This document shows, in pieces, positions 34,228 to 42,345 of a stretch of 64,000 nt of DNA. A program made the position numbers and the translations under genes. The stretch lies in contig NZ_JALOCH010000005.1 of the NCBI RefSeq assembly GCF_023227875.1, positions 1 to 64,000 on the forward strand, written 5' to 3'. Each line of letters starts with the position of its first letter. The first letter of the stretch is position 1. The notes below the pieces were generated by a model, which worked only from the letters and a program-made list of their open reading frames with translations, was not told the origin of the DNA and did no database searches. Source of the DNA: Methanoregula sp. GTDB taxonomy: Archaea; Halobacteriota; Methanomicrobia; Methanomicrobiales; Methanospirillaceae.

Positions 34228-35448
34228 ATGCAGTTCACCAAAAAACTCCGGCGCGGGTTTGCCACCCTCCTGCTTTCGGCAGGACTGGCCTACCCGGCCT
34301 GCGCCGCGATCTGTCCCAGAGGTCACAGCGGATGCCCGTCCCCCGGCAGGTGTTTCCTCTTTACCGATGCAGACGGGAACTCGCTCTGTGATTATACCGC
34401 AGGATCCGGGTCTTCCTCCTTTGGCAGCCCGGGGGAGAGCCAACCTGCAACCCCGGCAAACTCACTGGATACCTCCACCGCACACGTTCAGAGCACTGCT
34501 GGTTCAGGTCTCGACTCGCTCAGTATATCGGTCATCATAACAGGAGCAGTCCTCTTTGCCCTGCTCAGTATCGTGATTTACCTCGGCATCAGGAAGGGGA
34601 CCGGGGGAATAAAAATTGACAGACGCGTCCCGGCTCTTACCCTCTCCACGCTCGTTGCGCTCGGGATATCGCTGATGGCCATGAGCATCCTGACCGGGAG
34701 CGGGACCTCCGGCATGGTCTTTGCCCTTATCTACATTACAGCCGGCACGCTGCTCACGTCATACCTCTGGTACGCGGGCGTGATGACCCGGCGCATTACC
34801 CTTGCACTTGCGGCAGAGAGCACGCTGGCCGGTTTTGTCTTCCTTGCGCCGGTCATGCCATTGGAATTTATCGGCATCGTCAACAGTATAACCGCCGCGT
34901 CATCGGTCACACCCGCGATCATCATCCTCTGTGCCGTCATTGCCATCACGTTCATCATTGGCAGGACCTTCTGCGGCCACCTCTGCCCGGTCGGGTCGCT
35001 GCAGGAACTTGCCTATGAGGTGCCGGTGAAGAAGATCGATATCCGCAGGATAACGATCTTTGAGACGATCCGGCTCGGGGTCTTTGCTGCCACCATCATT
35101 GCCGCGGTATACCTCGTGGACCTCATGGCATATACCGGGCTGTTCGAGCTCTTCTCGCTCAGCCTCTCCGCAGTGCTCATCGTGGCAGCCGGGCTTATCC
35201 TGCTCTCGGTATTCCTGTACCGCCCGGTCTGCCGTATCCTCTGTCCCTTTGGTGTCCTCTTCTCCCTGCTGGGAGGGTTCAGCCTTTTCCGGCTGCGGCG
35301 CAGTGAGTCCTGTATCGGCTGCAAAAAATGCGAGAAGGCCTGCCCGGTGCATGCCGCCGGCGCGGACGATCCAAAACGGGAGTGCTATCTCTGTGGCAGG
35401 TGCACGGACAACTGCCCGGTTGAGACCGCGATCAGCTATCGCAGGTGA
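34228..35448 (+). CDS. NapH/CcoG-like membrane polyferredoxin
   Basis: The 406-residue product has a signal peptide (about 1-27), an exported Cys-rich segment (CPRGHSGCPSPGRCF, then DADGNSLCD), and about seven membrane helices. The NapH-type motifs FCGHLCPVGSL and VCRILCPFGVLFSLLGG follow, then two cytoplasmic 4Fe-4S motifs at the C-terminus (CIGCKKCEKACPV and CYLCGRCTDNCPV). Such proteins carry electrons across or along the membrane; the partners are unknown. An AGGTC ribosome site precedes the ATG. Two TATA-like elements lie upstream (attatattaaa near 34100 and cctttaag near 34180). The region 33961-34227 has no convincing gene. Confidence 0.85.
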   Translation: MQFTKKLRRGFATLLLSAGLAYPACAAICPRGHSGCPSPGRCFLFTDADGNSLCDYTAGSGSSSFGSPGESQPATPANSLDTSTAHVQSTAGSGLDSLSISVIITGAVLFALLSIVIYLGIRKGTGGIKIDRRVPALTLSTLVALGISLMAMSILTGSGTSGMVFALIYITAGTLLTSYLWYAGVMTRRITLALAAESTLAGFVFLAPVMPLEFIGIVNSITAASSVTPAIIILCAVIAITFIIGRTFCGHLCPVGSLQELAYEVPVKKIDIRRITIFETIRLGVFAATIIAAVYLVDLMAYTGLFELFSLSLSAVLIVAAGLILLSVFLYRPVCRILCPFGVLFSLLGGFSLFRLRRSESCIGCKKCEKACPVHAAGADDPKRECYLCGRCTDNCPVETAISYRR

Positions 35449-35515
35449 ACCGGACCGCACCTGGCCGGAACGGATCCTGCAGGGATTAATCAGGATCATC
35501 CCCACATTCTTTATT

Positions 35516-35872
35516 ATGAAGATCCTCAGGACCCTGACCCGCGTTTATACCAGCGACCCTGAAACCACAATCTCATTTTACGAACACCTGACCGGCACAA
35601 AGGCCGGAATGAGGTTTTCGATGCCCGCAATCGGGCTCGAGATCGGATCGGTCGGGGATGTGCTGATCATTGCCGGTACTGATGAGGCACTCCGGCCGTT
35701 CTGGTCTACCATTGCAACGTTCCTCGTGGATTCAGTTGACGATTACCATCGTTTCCTGGCTGAAAACGGGGGGACCATACTGCGCCCGCCGCAGCAGGTG
35801 CCGACCGGCATCAACATGACCGTACGTCACCCGGATGGATCCGTTATCGAATATGTCGAACACCGGAAATAA
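35516..35872 (+). CDS. VOC (glyoxalase/bleomycin resistance) family protein
   Basis: The 118-residue product begins MKILRTLTRVYTSDPETTISFYEHLTG and ends GINMTVRHPDGSVIEYVEHRK, a single VOC domain pair. The C-terminal Glu of VIEYVE is in the usual metal-ligand position. It starts at the ATG at 35516; upstream sequence in the same frame overlaps the polyferredoxin gene in a different frame and is not coding. Substrate unknown. It is convergent with sucD. Confidence 0.83.
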   Translation: MKILRTLTRVYTSDPETTISFYEHLTGTKAGMRFSMPAIGLEIGSVGDVLIIAGTDEALRPFWSTIATFLVDSVDDYHRFLAENGGTILRPPQQVPTGINMTVRHPDGSVIEYVEHRK

Positions 35873-35912
35873 TAACCTGAAATTCCGGCACGAAAAAAAA
35901 GAAAAAATTGGC

Positions 35913-36791
35913 CTAACAATGGCAGCGGAACCGTTCCCGGACCATATCCGGGATCTCTGATACGCGTGATGCAACCGGGACGCCGTGCTTTTTGAGCCGG
36001 GCGATCTTTGACCGGGCATCGCCCTCGCCACCTTCAACGATTGCGCCGGCATGGCCCATCCGCTTGTCGGGAGGAGCCGATACACCGGCAATGTAGGAGA
36101 CGATCGGGAGGTCCGTGGACTTTGCCCCTTCCTCTTCAAGGTTACCGCCGACTTCACCGATCAGCACGACTGCTTTTGTCTGGGGATCGTTTTCGAACCG
36201 CTCCAGCACATCCACAAACGTCTGGCCGATCACCGGGTCGCCACCGATACCGACAACCGTGCTCTGGCCGATACCGGCCCGGGTGAGCTCGTCCACGACT
36301 TCATAGGTCAGAGTGCCGCTGCGGGAGATGACACCCACATTCCCGTGAGAGAATAATCCGGCCGGCATGATGCCCATCTTTACTTCCCCGGGAGAGAGCA
36401 GCCCCGGGCAATTGGGGCCGATCACGCTCGCACCTTCCATACGGGCGTACGCGATCGCCTTCATGGTGTCCTGCACGGGAATATGCTCGGTGATGCAGAC
36501 AATGGTCCGGATGCCGGCATTTGCCTCCTCCATAATCGCGTCGGCTGCTGCGCCGGCCGGGACGAAGATGACGGCAGCACCGATGTCATGCTCCTTCATC
36601 GCATCCTTCACGGTGTTGAACACCGGCACACCATGCACCTGCTGGCCGCCCTTACCGGGTGTCACGCCGGCAACAACGCCCCTGCCTCCGACCTGCTGTG
36701 CATAGGCATTCATCAGGCCGATATGGAACTCGCCCTGTTTGCCGGTGGCTCCCTGCACGAGTACCCCGGTCTTTTTGTCCCCGTAGATCAT
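35913..36791 (-). CDS. sucD: Succinyl-CoA ligase alpha subunit
   Basis: The 292-residue product has the N-terminal CoA-binding Rossmann part (VLVQGATGKQGEFH, GVTPGKGGQQVHGVPVF) and the active-site phosphohistidine in KRMGHAGAIVEGGEGDA. With SucC it interconverts succinate, CoA and NTP with succinyl-CoA. It is the last gene of korDABC-sucCD and overlaps sucC by 4 bases. In this gene order the enzyme supplies succinyl-CoA for reductive carboxylation to 2-oxoglutarate. Confidence 0.97.
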   Translation of the reverse strand: MIYGDKKTGVLVQGATGKQGEFHIGLMNAYAQQVGGRGVVAGVTPGKGGQQVHGVPVFNTVKDAMKEHDIGAAVIFVPAGAAADAIMEEANAGIRTIVCITEHIPVQDTMKAIAYARMEGASVIGPNCPGLLSPGEVKMGIMPAGLFSHGNVGVISRSGTLTYEVVDELTRAGIGQSTVVGIGGDPVIGQTFVDVLERFENDPQTKAVVLIGEVGGNLEEEGAKSTDLPIVSYIAGVSAPPDKRMGHAGAIVEGGEGDARSKIARLKKHGVPVASRVSEIPDMVRERFRCHC

Positions 36792-37873
36792 GCGGTCACC
36801 TGCACAGCCTTCTTCACAACAAGATCCATCGTATCCAACATCTCGTAACCCTTCTCGGAAAGGAGTTTCCTGCCCTCTGCCTCGTTCGTGCCGGCGAGCC
36901 GGACGATCACTTTCTGGGAGATGCCCGCTGCAATGATGCCCTTTGCAACCTCATCGCACTTCGTGATCCCGCCCAGCAGGTTCACGACAATGACTTTGAC
37001 GGACGGGACACTTGCCACGAGCCGGACCGCGTTCATCACGCGTTCGCTCTCGGCACCGCCTCCGACATCAAGGAAGTTCGCCGCCTTCCCGCCATAGAAC
37101 TCGATGAGGTCGAGCGTTGCCATCGTGAGCCCGGCGCCGTTGCCGATCACGCCGATGGCGCCGTCCAGTTCAACATAGGAGAAGCCGTGCTTCTCGGCCT
37201 CCCGCTCCCGTTCGGAGAGGTCGCGGTTCATGGCGATCCCCTGACGCCCGAGGGCATTGTCGTCCACGATGATCTTCGCATCCGCAGCAAAGACCCCGTT
37301 AGGCGTAGTGACGAGCGGGTTGATCTCGGCAAGAAGAGCATCCTTCTCGATGAATATTTTGTAGAGTTTGTTGATGACCGGGCCGATCTCCTTTGGCGCT
37401 TTCCCGATCAGTTCCCGGATCAAGAACGGCGGGAGGTCCTTCATCAGGGGGTTTGCAACAACCTTTTTGATCAGTTCCGGGTGCTCCCGGGCAGTGATCT
37501 CGATCTCCACCCCACCGGCTTCGGTGAAGAGGATGAGCGGCTGTTTGCTCGACCGGTCGACCGTGATCGAGAGATAATACTCGTGCTGTATGTCGAGTTT
37601 CTGCTCGGCAAGGACTTCCTTTACCGGCAGGCCCTTGATCTGCTTTCCGAAGAGCTCTTTTGCGACCTTTGTCCCGTCGGATTTGCCGGCCATCAGGATG
37701 CCGCCGGCCTTTCCCCTGCCGCCGACATCCACTTGTGCCTTGAGGACGAATGCCGCACCCAGTGCGCCGAGATGGGGGGTGAGTTCGTCAGCCGATCTGA
37801 TCAGGAATCCCGCCGGGACAGGGATCCCGGCCTCCCATAATACGTTTTTTGCCTCGTATTCGCGTAGTTTCAT
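36788..37873 (-). CDS. sucC: Succinyl-CoA ligase beta subunit
   Basis: The 361-residue ATP-grasp subunit has LREYEAKNVLWEAGIPVPAG at the N-terminus, VLKAQVDVGGRGKAGG, LLAEINPLVTTPNG and GAGLTMATLDLIEFYGGKAANFLDVGGG. All are conserved blocks of SucC. It overlaps sucD and korC by 4 bases each, showing tight translational coupling. Length is slightly below the usual 380-390, with no obvious domain loss. Confidence 0.97.
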   Translation of the reverse strand: MKLREYEAKNVLWEAGIPVPAGFLIRSADELTPHLGALGAAFVLKAQVDVGGRGKAGGILMAGKSDGTKVAKELFGKQIKGLPVKEVLAEQKLDIQHEYYLSITVDRSSKQPLILFTEAGGVEIEITAREHPELIKKVVANPLMKDLPPFLIRELIGKAPKEIGPVINKLYKIFIEKDALLAEINPLVTTPNGVFAADAKIIVDDNALGRQGIAMNRDLSEREREAEKHGFSYVELDGAIGVIGNGAGLTMATLDLIEFYGGKAANFLDVGGGAESERVMNAVRLVASVPSVKVIVVNLLGGITKCDEVAKGIIAAGISQKVIVRLAGTNEAEGRKLLSEKGYEMLDTMDLVVKKAVQVTA

Positions 37874-38400
37874 GGTTGCTTCCCCAGCTGCAGGCCGAGC
37901 TGCATGGCTTTCAGGTTGAGCTCTTCGGTCCCCTTGGGCACGGAGTCGAGGATCGCCTTCTCCAGGGCTTCTTCGCTCACGACATGCGTTGCAGCCACGA
38001 GCGCCCCGAGCATCACGATGTTTGCCACGATGTCTTTCTTAAGCGTCTGCTTGGCTTCCTGTGTCGCCGGGATCTCGATGCACCGGCATTTCGGGCGGGA
38101 GTGGACGAGTGAGGAGTCAACGAGCATCAACGCGGGGTCTTCTGCGCCTGCGCCGTACTTCTCGAACCCTTCCTGCGACATGATGATGTAGATATCCGGG
38201 TGGGCAACTTTCGGGTAGAGGATCTCCGCATCGTCAATGACTACCTGGCTCATCGAAGCCCCGCCCCGGGCCTCGGGACCGTACACCTGCGTCTGGACCG
38301 CGTACTTGTTGTCGTACATCACGGCAGCCCGGCCGAGGATGACTGCGGAGAGGATGATCCCCTGTCCGCCAAACCCGGAAAACCTGACCTCGCTTCTCAT
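37870..38400 (-). CDS. korC: 2-oxoacid:ferredoxin oxidoreductase gamma subunit (2-oxoglutarate type)
   Basis: The 176-residue product has the gamma-subunit signature FSGFGGQGIILSAVILGRAAV and QTQVYGPEARGGASMSQVVI. It contributes to the CoA-binding part of the complex. Four-base overlaps join it to korB and sucC. With the beside-lying sucCD, a 2-oxoglutarate:ferredoxin oxidoreductase rather than a pyruvate enzyme is favoured. Confidence 0.94.
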   Translation of the reverse strand: MRSEVRFSGFGGQGIILSAVILGRAAVMYDNKYAVQTQVYGPEARGGASMSQVVIDDAEILYPKVAHPDIYIIMSQEGFEKYGAGAEDPALMLVDSSLVHSRPKCRCIEIPATQEAKQTLKKDIVANIVMLGALVAATHVVSEEALEKAILDSVPKGTEELNLKAMQLGLQLGKQP

Positions 38401-39185
38401 GGCTTCACCCCCATTGCCGGCCTGTTTCTGCGGGTGAGTTCCCCGACAACGAACATGTCTTCAGGGATGTGCTCGCCGTTCTCCAGCATGCGATCACGTT
38501 TTGCCCGGAGCAGGGAGTGGACTTTTAAGTACTCGACATGGTCGGCCACCAGCCGGAACTTGTTCCTGCGCCCGAACGCCGTGGGGCACTGGACGAGTGC
38601 CTCGATGAAGGAGAAGCCGGGGGTCTCGAGCCCGACCTTAACCGCCTTCTCGAGTTCCTTCACGTGGTACGAAGTCCAGCGGGCAACGTAGTTTGCACCG
38701 GCAGCGGTTGCGAGCTGGCAGAGGTCGAAGGGTATCTCGGCACACCCGTACGGGGTTGTGGACGAGAGGCACCCCTTGGGGGTTGTCGGGCTCCCCTGCC
38801 CTCCGGTCATGCCATAGATCTGGTTGTTCATGCAGACCACGGTGAGATCAATGTTCCGGCGGCATGCATGGATGAAGTGGTTGCCACCGATCGCCGCAAG
38901 GTCGCCGTCGCCCGTGAACACGACCACGTGCAGGTCCGGGTTTGCCATCTTGACACCGGTGGCAAACGCGAGCGCCCGTCCGTGGGTGGTGTGGAGCGAG
39001 TCGGTGAGGATGTATCCCGGGGCACGCGATGAGCAGCCGATGCCGGAGACAAAGACTGTCTCCTCCTTCGTCCATCCCATAGAATCGACCGCGGCGAGCG
39101 TGCAGTTGATGATCGTCCCGTTCCCGCAGCCAGCACAGTAGATGTGGGGGAGCCGGTCCTGCCGGAACCAGTCCTCGTAACTCAT
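38397..39185 (-). CDS. korB: 2-oxoglutarate:ferredoxin oxidoreductase beta subunit
   Basis: The 262-residue thiamine diphosphate subunit has IYCAGCGNGTIINC near the N-terminus, the GDGDLAAIGGNHFIHACRRN block that holds the TPP-magnesium site, and NNQIYGMTGGQGSPTTPKG. The length is usual for KorB. The 4-base overlaps with korA and korC show one polycistronic unit. Confidence 0.95.
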   Translation of the reverse strand: MSYEDWFRQDRLPHIYCAGCGNGTIINCTLAAVDSMGWTKEETVFVSGIGCSSRAPGYILTDSLHTTHGRALAFATGVKMANPDLHVVVFTGDGDLAAIGGNHFIHACRRNIDLTVVCMNNQIYGMTGGQGSPTTPKGCLSSTTPYGCAEIPFDLCQLATAAGANYVARWTSYHVKELEKAVKVGLETPGFSFIEALVQCPTAFGRRNKFRLVADHVEYLKVHSLLRAKRDRMLENGEHIPEDMFVVGELTRRNRPAMGVKP

Positions 39186-40285
39186 TGCTTCGCCTCCAGT
39201 GCTTCGACAAGTTCGGCTGGCGTGTGGAGCTCCCCGCCCAGCTTGGGGATACTCTTTACCGGCACCTTCACGTGCCGCTCGATCTCGCGGGCGATCTGCC
39301 CGAGATTCATTTCGGGAACAAGGAAACGCCGTGCATTCCTGAACTCCGCAAGTGCCTTCTCCGGGAACGGCCAGACGGTACGGATCCGCAGGAACCCGAC
39401 ATCGTTATTCGGACGGTCGTGGAGCACCTGCTGCACGGTCCTGACCGGGCCACCGTATGCAACAAAGACCTGCTCGGCGCCCGGGTTGATGATATCGTAA
39501 TCCGCCATCTCGTACCGGGCATTCTCGATCTTGTCCACGAGCCGCTTCACAAGGGCCATGTGCAGGCCCGGGTTCGTTGCAGCCGGGTATCCCCGCTCAT
39601 CGTGAGTAAGGCCGGTCACGTGGACGTGCTGGCCTGTACCGAACTGCGGGAAACCGGGGACCAGATCGGGGTCCGTTGCCCTGAAGGGAGGGGTGCCGGG
39701 CACGAACGGCTTTCGCGATACCCGCTCGACCGTATCGGGGATGATGATCTTCTCCCGCATGTGCCCCACGGTCTCATCAGCCATCAGGAAGACCGGCACG
39801 CGGTACTTGTCAGCGAGATTGAATGCCTTCGCGGTCAGTTCGTACATCTCCTGCACGCTCGCAGGGCAGAGGGCGATGATCGCGTAATCACCATGCGAGC
39901 CGAACCGGACCTGCATCATGTCGCCCTGCGCCGACATCGTCGGCTGGCCGGTGGAGGGACCGCCCCGCTGGACATTAACGACCACGCAGGGCGTCTCGGT
40001 CATTGCAGCAAACCCGATGTTCTCCATCATGAGCGAGAAGCCGGGCCCGCTCGTCGCGGTCATCGCCCGTGAACCGGCCCACGATGCGCCGATGATGGAT
40101 GCCATCGAGGCGATCTCGTCCTCCATCTGGATGAAGACACCGCCTTTCTTCGGCAGTTTTGCTGCCATGAACTCGGCAACCTCGGTCGAGGGGGTGATCG
40201 GGTAGCCCCCGAAAAAATTACAGCCGGCTGCTAGCGCCCCCTCGGCACAGGCCGTGTTTCCCTGCCAGAATTCAGTCCGTGTCAA
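39182..40285 (-). CDS. korA: 2-oxoglutarate:ferredoxin oxidoreductase alpha subunit
   Basis: The 367-residue product begins FWQGNTACAEGALAAGCNFFGGYPITPSTE and contains EDEIASMASIIGASWAGSRAMTATSGPGFSLM, the pyrimidine-binding part of the TPP site, plus VVNVQRGGPSTGQPT. These match KorA-type alpha subunits, which in 2-oxoglutarate enzymes start with this G(N/D)xAxAEGA motif. It overlaps korD and korB by 4 bases each. Confidence 0.95.
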   Translation of the reverse strand: MTRTEFWQGNTACAEGALAAGCNFFGGYPITPSTEVAEFMAAKLPKKGGVFIQMEDEIASMASIIGASWAGSRAMTATSGPGFSLMMENIGFAAMTETPCVVVNVQRGGPSTGQPTMSAQGDMMQVRFGSHGDYAIIALCPASVQEMYELTAKAFNLADKYRVPVFLMADETVGHMREKIIIPDTVERVSRKPFVPGTPPFRATDPDLVPGFPQFGTGQHVHVTGLTHDERGYPAATNPGLHMALVKRLVDKIENARYEMADYDIINPGAEQVFVAYGGPVRTVQQVLHDRPNNDVGFLRIRTVWPFPEKALAEFRNARRFLVPEMNLGQIAREIERHVKVPVKSIPKLGGELHTPAELVEALEAKQ

Positions 40286-40554
40286 TATTCAATCGCCACC
40301 TTGTGGGGTTCGTACGGCTCTTCCTCGGTCCAGTGGATCGCCTGGTCGGGGCAGGTGAGCTGGCAGACACCGCAGAGCTGCCGGCCGTAGAGGTTCCGGA
40401 GCCGGCAGTTGGTACAGCGCTCGGGACGGTCAAGTTCCGGGACGACTATGCCCCGGCGGTTGGGCCGCTTGCCTTCCCTGAATATCTTATAAGGGCAGAC
40501 CTTTGTACAGAGGTTGCATCCCTTGCACCGGGTCTCGTCGATGGCGAGTTTCAT
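40282..40554 (-). CDS. korD: 2-oxoglutarate:ferredoxin oxidoreductase delta (ferredoxin) subunit
   Basis: The 90-residue ferredoxin-like subunit has a first cluster motif CKGCNLCTKVCPYKIF and a second region CTNCRL...LCGVCQLTCPDQAI, allowing two 4Fe-4S clusters. It passes electrons between ferredoxin and the TPP enzyme. It is the first gene of the kor-suc operon. An AT-rich element (tacggtaactgttacaaaa) lies before it, with a stem-loop repeat cluster separating it from the fumarase genes. Confidence 0.93.
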   Translation of the reverse strand: MKLAIDETRCKGCNLCTKVCPYKIFREGKRPNRRGIVVPELDRPERCTNCRLRNLYGRQLCGVCQLTCPDQAIHWTEEEPYEPHKVAIEY

Positions 40555-40632
40555 GAACTGGCAGTCCTGTCGTAGTACTTATACGGTAACTGTTACAAAA
40601 AACCTCTTCTATTGTGCTGAGGGTTATCAGCA

Positions 40633-40770
40633 GCGAAGGTCGGCTTCGCCTCCCTTCTCGTCCTCAAGGTCCTTCCGACCTTTCGGAACCCGAAGCTGGA
40701 GAATGTCGAAAGTCATCAGACTGGAGACTGGAGAAGACCGTCAGGTCTTCGACCGAACGCTTCAGCGTTC
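40633..40770 (-). repeat. Stem-loop repeat cluster A, 3' of the fumarase genes
   Basis: At least four short stem-loops lie head to tail: GCGAAG/CTTCGC (40633-40649), TTCCGA/TCGGAA (40673-40688), GAAGACC/GGTCTTC (40733-40750) and GAACGC/GCGTTC (40755-40770). They resemble clusters at 55734, 56313 and 62736. The stretch lies just after the fumarase beta stop and before korD, and shows no coding. It may end or protect the fumarase transcript. Confidence 0.6.
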
Positions 40771-40799
40771 TTCGACTTGCGGGTCACCAGAATGTCGCT

Positions 40800-41372
40800 T
40801 CAGTGTTCTGCCTTGCACAATTCGGGAGAATATATCCTGAATACATCTTCCGCATTTTTCCGGGCCGCGTCAAAGATATCGTTCCCGTGAGCATCGATCC
40901 CGACTACGAGGGGGAGGCGGTCGAGTTCGATCGCCCATACCGCCTCTGCCATCCCGAGGTCCTGATAAAAGACTCCTTTGAGGGTCATGTGAGATGAGGC
41001 CAGTGCAGCACACCCTCCCGTGAACGCGAGGTACACTCCCTTGTTCCGGAGCTGCTCCCGCACGGTTGCCCCCATCCCGCCTTTCCCGATGATGCCCCGG
41101 ACCCCCTTCTCGATCAAAAACCCGGAGATCTCGTTCATCCGGGCGGAGGTGGTGGGGCCGGCGGCAATGACCTTGTTGTCCCGGATGACCGGGCCGCAGT
41201 GGTAGATCACGGCCCCTTTCGGATCGAACGGAATGCCGGATTCTTTCATCCGGAGGTGGGCCTCATCCCGTGCCGTGTAGACCATGCCCGAAAGCTCGAC
41301 ATGGTCCCCGGCATGAAGGGAGAGGACTTCGTCCCCCAGCGGGGTTTTAAGCTGGATGACGTTTCCGGTCAT
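40800..41372 (-). CDS. fumB: Class I fumarate hydratase, beta (C-terminal-type) subunit
   Basis: The 190-residue product is the separate beta subunit of the oxygen-sensitive fumarase/tartrate dehydratase family. LHAGDHVELSGMVYTARDEAHLRM, YHCGPV, AAGPTTSARMNE and IGKGGMG are conserved blocks. With the alpha subunit it interconverts malate and fumarate. It overlaps the alpha gene by 4 bases. The symbol denotes the subunit, not the Escherichia coli isozyme. Confidence 0.94.
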   Translation of the reverse strand: MTGNVIQLKTPLGDEVLSLHAGDHVELSGMVYTARDEAHLRMKESGIPFDPKGAVIYHCGPVIRDNKVIAAGPTTSARMNEISGFLIEKGVRGIIGKGGMGATVREQLRNKGVYLAFTGGCAALASSHMTLKGVFYQDLGMAEAVWAIELDRLPLVVGIDAHGNDIFDAARKNAEDVFRIYSPELCKAEH

Positions 41373-42205
41373 CGCTTAACCTCAACGGTCGCATGCCGGT
41401 TCGCCCAGCACTGGATGTTCACGGCCACGGGCAGCGATGCCGTGTGGCAGCCGGCCGTCTTCACTTTTACCGCAAGGGCAGTGAAATCCCCGCCCAGTCC
41501 CATTGCCCCGATCCCGAGCTTGTTCACGGCGTAGAGGAGCTGCTGCTCGTACTCCGTCATCGTGTCAACCGGTTCGAGCAGGGCTTCCTTTGCGAGTGCC
41601 GCTGCGCCATCGAACGTCCCGCCGATCCCGACCCCGATGATGATCGGGGGGCAGGGGCGTGACCCTGCGAGATACACCGTCTCGACCACGAACTTCCCGA
41701 TCTGGTCTTTCTGGGAGGGGAGGAGCATCGCGATCCGCGACATGTTCTCGGCCCCGGCGCCCTTGGGGAGCACCGTGACCGTGAATTTTTTCCCGGGCTT
41801 CACGTGGATGGCCGGCATCCCGGCGCCGGTATTGTCGTTCGTGTTGTGCCGGGTGAGCGGGTCAACGACATTCGGCCGGAGCGGGACTTCCTTTGTTGCC
41901 CTGCGGACACCTTCCGCAACCGCGTCGTACAATTCCGGAGTGAGGGGGATGTCGGGGGGAACCGTGAGGTAGATGACCGGGACGCCGGTGTCCTGGCACA
42001 TCGGCACGCCCAGTTCCCCGGCAGTCCTGATGTTTTTCAGGATATTGGCAAACTCGCCACGGGCCACCGGGTCCGTCTCGGCAAGGGCGGCGTTCCCGAT
42101 CACCTTCAGCACGTCGAGCGGGAGGCGGATGGCCGCTTCGCGGTACGCCTGGAAGGTGGCATCGGACAGCGCCCTAAAGATGAGATCGGGTTCCGGGATC
42201 TGCAT
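41369..42205 (-). CDS. fumA: Class I fumarate hydratase, alpha (iron-sulfur) subunit
   Basis: The 278-residue subunit holds the catalytic 4Fe-4S cluster, with ligand Cys residues expected in MCQDTGVPV, in PCPPIIIGVGIGGTFDGA and in GCHTASLPVAV. DPLTRHNTNDNTGAGMPAIH is a further signature block. It is upstream of, and coupled to, the beta subunit gene, and upstream of the kor-suc operon. Together these genes cover several steps of the reductive path from malate toward 2-oxoglutarate. Confidence 0.95.
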   Translation of the reverse strand: MQIPEPDLIFRALSDATFQAYREAAIRLPLDVLKVIGNAALAETDPVARGEFANILKNIRTAGELGVPMCQDTGVPVIYLTVPPDIPLTPELYDAVAEGVRRATKEVPLRPNVVDPLTRHNTNDNTGAGMPAIHVKPGKKFTVTVLPKGAGAENMSRIAMLLPSQKDQIGKFVVETVYLAGSRPCPPIIIGVGIGGTFDGAAALAKEALLEPVDTMTEYEQQLLYAVNKLGIGAMGLGGDFTALAVKVKTAGCHTASLPVAVNIQCWANRHATVEVKR

Positions 42206-42345
42206 TTAATTATACTGGGGGGCAGGGGGTAATATACGTGTGCGATATGCATGCCATCCGATACCGAATGAGCGGTCGTGTCGGGATAACCCGGAATATT
42301 TCCTCAGCAGAAAGGGATATACAATTTCGCAGATATGGATGTAAT

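Noticed and set aside
35060..35515. In-frame extension upstream of the VOC gene
   Set aside because: It lies inside the polyferredoxin gene in another frame; VOC homology begins at 35516.
36659..37840. 393-codon open frame opposite sucC
   Set aside because: Antisense shadow of a conserved gene; no family features and no start context.
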